Below are positions 62,052-64,000 of a stretch of DNA of 64,000 nt, piece by piece. Every line of letters starts with the position of its first letter. Position 1 is the first letter of the stretch. The position numbers were made by a program, and so were the translations under genes. Below the pieces are notes generated by a model, which had not been told where the DNA came from, made no database searches, and worked only from the letters and a program-made list of their open reading frames with translations. The stretch is from Dyella subtropica (GTDB lineage Bacteria; Pseudomonadota; Gammaproteobacteria; Xanthomonadales; Rhodanobacteraceae): NCBI RefSeq assembly GCF_026283965.1, contig NZ_JAPDPD010000016.1, positions 62,001 through 126,000 on the forward strand. The letters run 5' to 3'.

Positions 62052-62120
62052 GTATTTCTCCGAATAGCAGCCGCACGCGTTTGCTAAAAGATGTCCGCCA
62101 TGGGCGCTAAGGCAAGCGCT

Positions 62121-63971
62121 TCAGCGGGAACTGGTTTGCCCTTCGGCGCACGGAGGAACGTCCTGGGTATCACCGCCGGATGTCTGGCAGTTGCTCTTTT
62201 TCCAGGATGGCGAGACGAGGCTGTCTTCCGCCTTGCTCGTTGCGACACGATTTCGCCCATCCCGTTTAGCACGATAAAGCGCGTGATCGGCGTCGGTCAG
62301 AAGCTGGCGGATTTCCCAGCCGGAGCGCTCGGTCGAAGCCACGCCGATGCTGGCGGTGATCGCGATGTCGCCAGTCACTGGCTCGGCGGCGATCTCCAGT
62401 CGGATCTGTTCGGCGCAAACCCATGCCTGGTCGGGACTCTTGCCGGGCAGCAGGATGGCGAACTCTTCGCCGCCCAGGCGGCCCAAAATATCGCGCGAGT
62501 GCAGATGCCGCTGGCATGCCGCCACCGCATGCTTGAGAACCTGGTCGCCTACGGCGTGACCATAGGTGTCGTTGACCAGCTTGAAGTGATCCATATCGAT
62601 GATGACGAGGGCGGCGCTTTGCCCGGCTTTCTCCGCGTGGCGCAGCGAACGCTCGGTCTCTTCGATGAAGTACTTCCGGTTGCAGATCCCGGTCAGGCCG
62701 TCCAGGCGCGACAGCCACATAAAACGCAGCTGCGAGCGTTTGAGGCGGTAGAGCCACATGCCGATGAAGACCATCACCGTTAGCAAGAGAATGATGTACA
62801 GACGGCTGTTTTCCATCGCCTTGCGGTCGAGTGCCTGTTCAAGATGCAGAATCCGGTTCTGCTTGTTCAGCGCATCGACCTGCACTTTGTTTGCCTGCGC
62901 TTGCTGCTTGACGACCTGGTAGGCCAGCGCTGCGGCACTGACGCTGTTCAAATAGCCTTTGTCGGCCGCCAGGTACTTCTCGTGGTAGGCGAGGGCTTCG
63001 CGGTAATTGCCCTGGCGATTCTCGATCCGGTAGAGCAGGTCATAAGCCTGACTCAACGGTTCGGTGTACTCGTCCTTGATCGAACTGTCGATCGCGGCAA
63101 GCGCGAAACTCTTCGACAACGCAGGCTCGTCCACCTGCCAGTAGGCCTGTGCCAACAAGGCCTCGAACTGAGAGGTCAGACTTGGATACTGGTAGCGTTT
63201 GACGGCGGCGTAATGGTCTCGCAGCAGCGCGATGGCCTGGGCCGTCTGCCCATGCTGGATGTCGAAGCTGGCGATATCCGCCTGTATCGAATCGGCAGCC
63301 AGGGTTTCATTGGTGCGGGTGCACAGGTCGACACCTTGCTGGAATGACCGGTCCAGTGCCTGCATCCCGCCGCGATGGAATTGCGCGTGAAGCTTGTAGA
63401 ACATGGCCTTGCATGCGCTGTCGCCGGGCGGAATGTTCTCCAGCATCTGGTCGGCATAGGTGGCGGCCTGATCGTACTGCCCCGCGGAAATCAGAAGCTC
63501 GGTAGCTTCGGCGAGCCCCTGGAAGCGCGCCGTCTTGTCGGTGATCTGCGGCAACTGATCGATCAGCTGGTTCAGCCGTGTGAATGCTTCCTCGTAGCGA
63601 TGCCCGATGCCGAGGATGTTGATCAACGTGGCGGTCGCACGAAAACGCAAGGTGGGATCGGGGGACTGTTTGATGATGGCGTTCAACTGCAGGCCGGCGC
63701 CTTCGTAGCTGCCCTCGTAGGCCACCTGCCACGCATCGAGGTAGCGCAGATACCACTGCTGTTCGGGCGGCAGGATCGCCATATGGCCGTCCAACTGTTT
63801 CAGCAGTTCGACGAATTGGGGATGGTCGGCTGTCTTGATGCTGTCTGCCCGCCGAAGCAGCTGTAATGATTCGCCGTGTTCGGGCACGGCGGCAGCGGCC
63901 GTGCCCGAGAGCGAGCCCAGGAACAGCAAGCCCAGGAACAGAAGGATTCCTGTGAAAGGCGCTCGACGCAT
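62121..63971 (-). CDS. periplasmic-TPR, membrane-anchored GGDEF diguanylate cyclase
   Basis: 616 residues from the ATG at 63971 (AAGG eight nt upstream, opening the signal peptide RAPFTGILLFLGLLFLGSLSGTAAA). An ATG six codons earlier is less likely. A TPR-like helical sensor (about 35-345) and coiled coil (about 350-385) precede a membrane helix (LYIILLLTVMVFIGMWLY, about 387-405) and a GGDEF domain (DGLTGICNRKYFIEE ... RLGGEEFAILLPG about 497). The active-site GGEEF is intact. The residues where an RxxD inhibitory site would lie read HSRD, so product inhibition is doubtful. It makes c-di-GMP in response to an unknown periplasmic cue. Confidence 0.91.
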   Translation of the reverse strand: MRRAPFTGILLFLGLLFLGSLSGTAAAAVPEHGESLQLLRRADSIKTADHPQFVELLKQLDGHMAILPPEQQWYLRYLDAWQVAYEGSYEGAGLQLNAIIKQSPDPTLRFRATATLINILGIGHRYEEAFTRLNQLIDQLPQITDKTARFQGLAEATELLISAGQYDQAATYADQMLENIPPGDSACKAMFYKLHAQFHRGGMQALDRSFQQGVDLCTRTNETLAADSIQADIASFDIQHGQTAQAIALLRDHYAAVKRYQYPSLTSQFEALLAQAYWQVDEPALSKSFALAAIDSSIKDEYTEPLSQAYDLLYRIENRQGNYREALAYHEKYLAADKGYLNSVSAAALAYQVVKQQAQANKVQVDALNKQNRILHLEQALDRKAMENSRLYIILLLTVMVFIGMWLYRLKRSQLRFMWLSRLDGLTGICNRKYFIEETERSLRHAEKAGQSAALVIIDMDHFKLVNDTYGHAVGDQVLKHAVAACQRHLHSRDILGRLGGEEFAILLPGKSPDQAWVCAEQIRLEIAAEPVTGDIAITASIGVASTERSGWEIRQLLTDADHALYRAKRDGRNRVATSKAEDSLVSPSWKKSNCQTSGGDTQDVPPCAEGQTSSR

Positions 63972-64000
63972 GCTGCCTGCCTTGGACATCGATGGGCGGC

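Overview
The window looks like a chromosomal segment of a GC-rich gammaproteobacterium of the Xanthomonadales (Lysobacterales), most plausibly the Rhodanobacteraceae (Dyella/Rhodanobacter/Luteibacter type). The reasons are strong G/C third-position codon use, three TonB-dependent receptors, a Xanthomonas-style N-acetylglucosamine (nag) locus, amino-acid operons with leader peptides, and many intergenic palindromic repeats. The taxonomic call is inference from gene content only.

Layout. 1-4240 (minus strand): leucine operon leuA-ilvE-leuC (leuC runs off the left edge). Its genes overlap by ATGA, and upstream lies a classic attenuator with a 45-codon leader peptide rich in Leu/Val/Ile. 4460-5035: a YecD-like isochorismatase-fold protein. 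5218-8972 (minus): threonine operon hom-thrB-thrC, again with ATGA overlaps and a 52-codon leader peptide rich in Thr/Ile. Both leader peptides start 7 nt after a -10 box and 18 bp spacing separates -10 from -35, so both transcripts are predicted to be leaderless. 9138-12011: two small secreted proteins (DUF1579-like and NIPSNAP) and a convergent periplasmic c-type-haem protein.

12337-22455: a DUF6916 protein, a GNAT acetyltransferase, three tail-collar (microcystin-dependent-protein-like) genes, and divergent from these a 2411-residue autotransporter-type protein with about 18 Ig-like repeats. No other phage genes are present. This is the best candidate for an undescribed system.

22557-28815: extracytoplasmic phosphate-ester enzymes (a CpdB lipoprotein, an LtaS/MdoB-type transferase, a type I phosphodiesterase). 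29129-41830: a complete GlcNAc/chitin-oligosaccharide regulon. It has nagA, a SIS-type deaminase, a LacI regulator and a NagP transporter in one direction, and a Glk-type kinase, TonB receptor, GH20 hexosaminidase and NagX-like membrane protein in the other. Two palindromic operators lie between the two arms. 42418-52050: a second phosphate block with a PhoA-type lipoprotein behind a Pho-box-like site, two paralogous TonB receptors, a GlpQ-type phosphodiesterase and another type I phosphodiesterase. 52233-54244: an overlapping YhhN-sterol-desaturase pair that suggests ether-lipid metabolism. 54330-58713: an amino-acid permease, an outer-membrane barrel protein and an M61 peptidase. 58908-63971: tRNA-Arg(CCG), an M48 peptidase, an alpha/beta hydrolase, a TsaA/TrmO-type protein and a TPR-GGDEF protein.

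Together the genes describe amino-acid biosynthesis under ribosome-mediated attenuation, scavenging of amino sugars and phosphate esters through the outer membrane, and cell-surface display. Between many genes sit copies of a ~100-180 bp inverted repeat family. No transposase, CRISPR array or integrase was seen.
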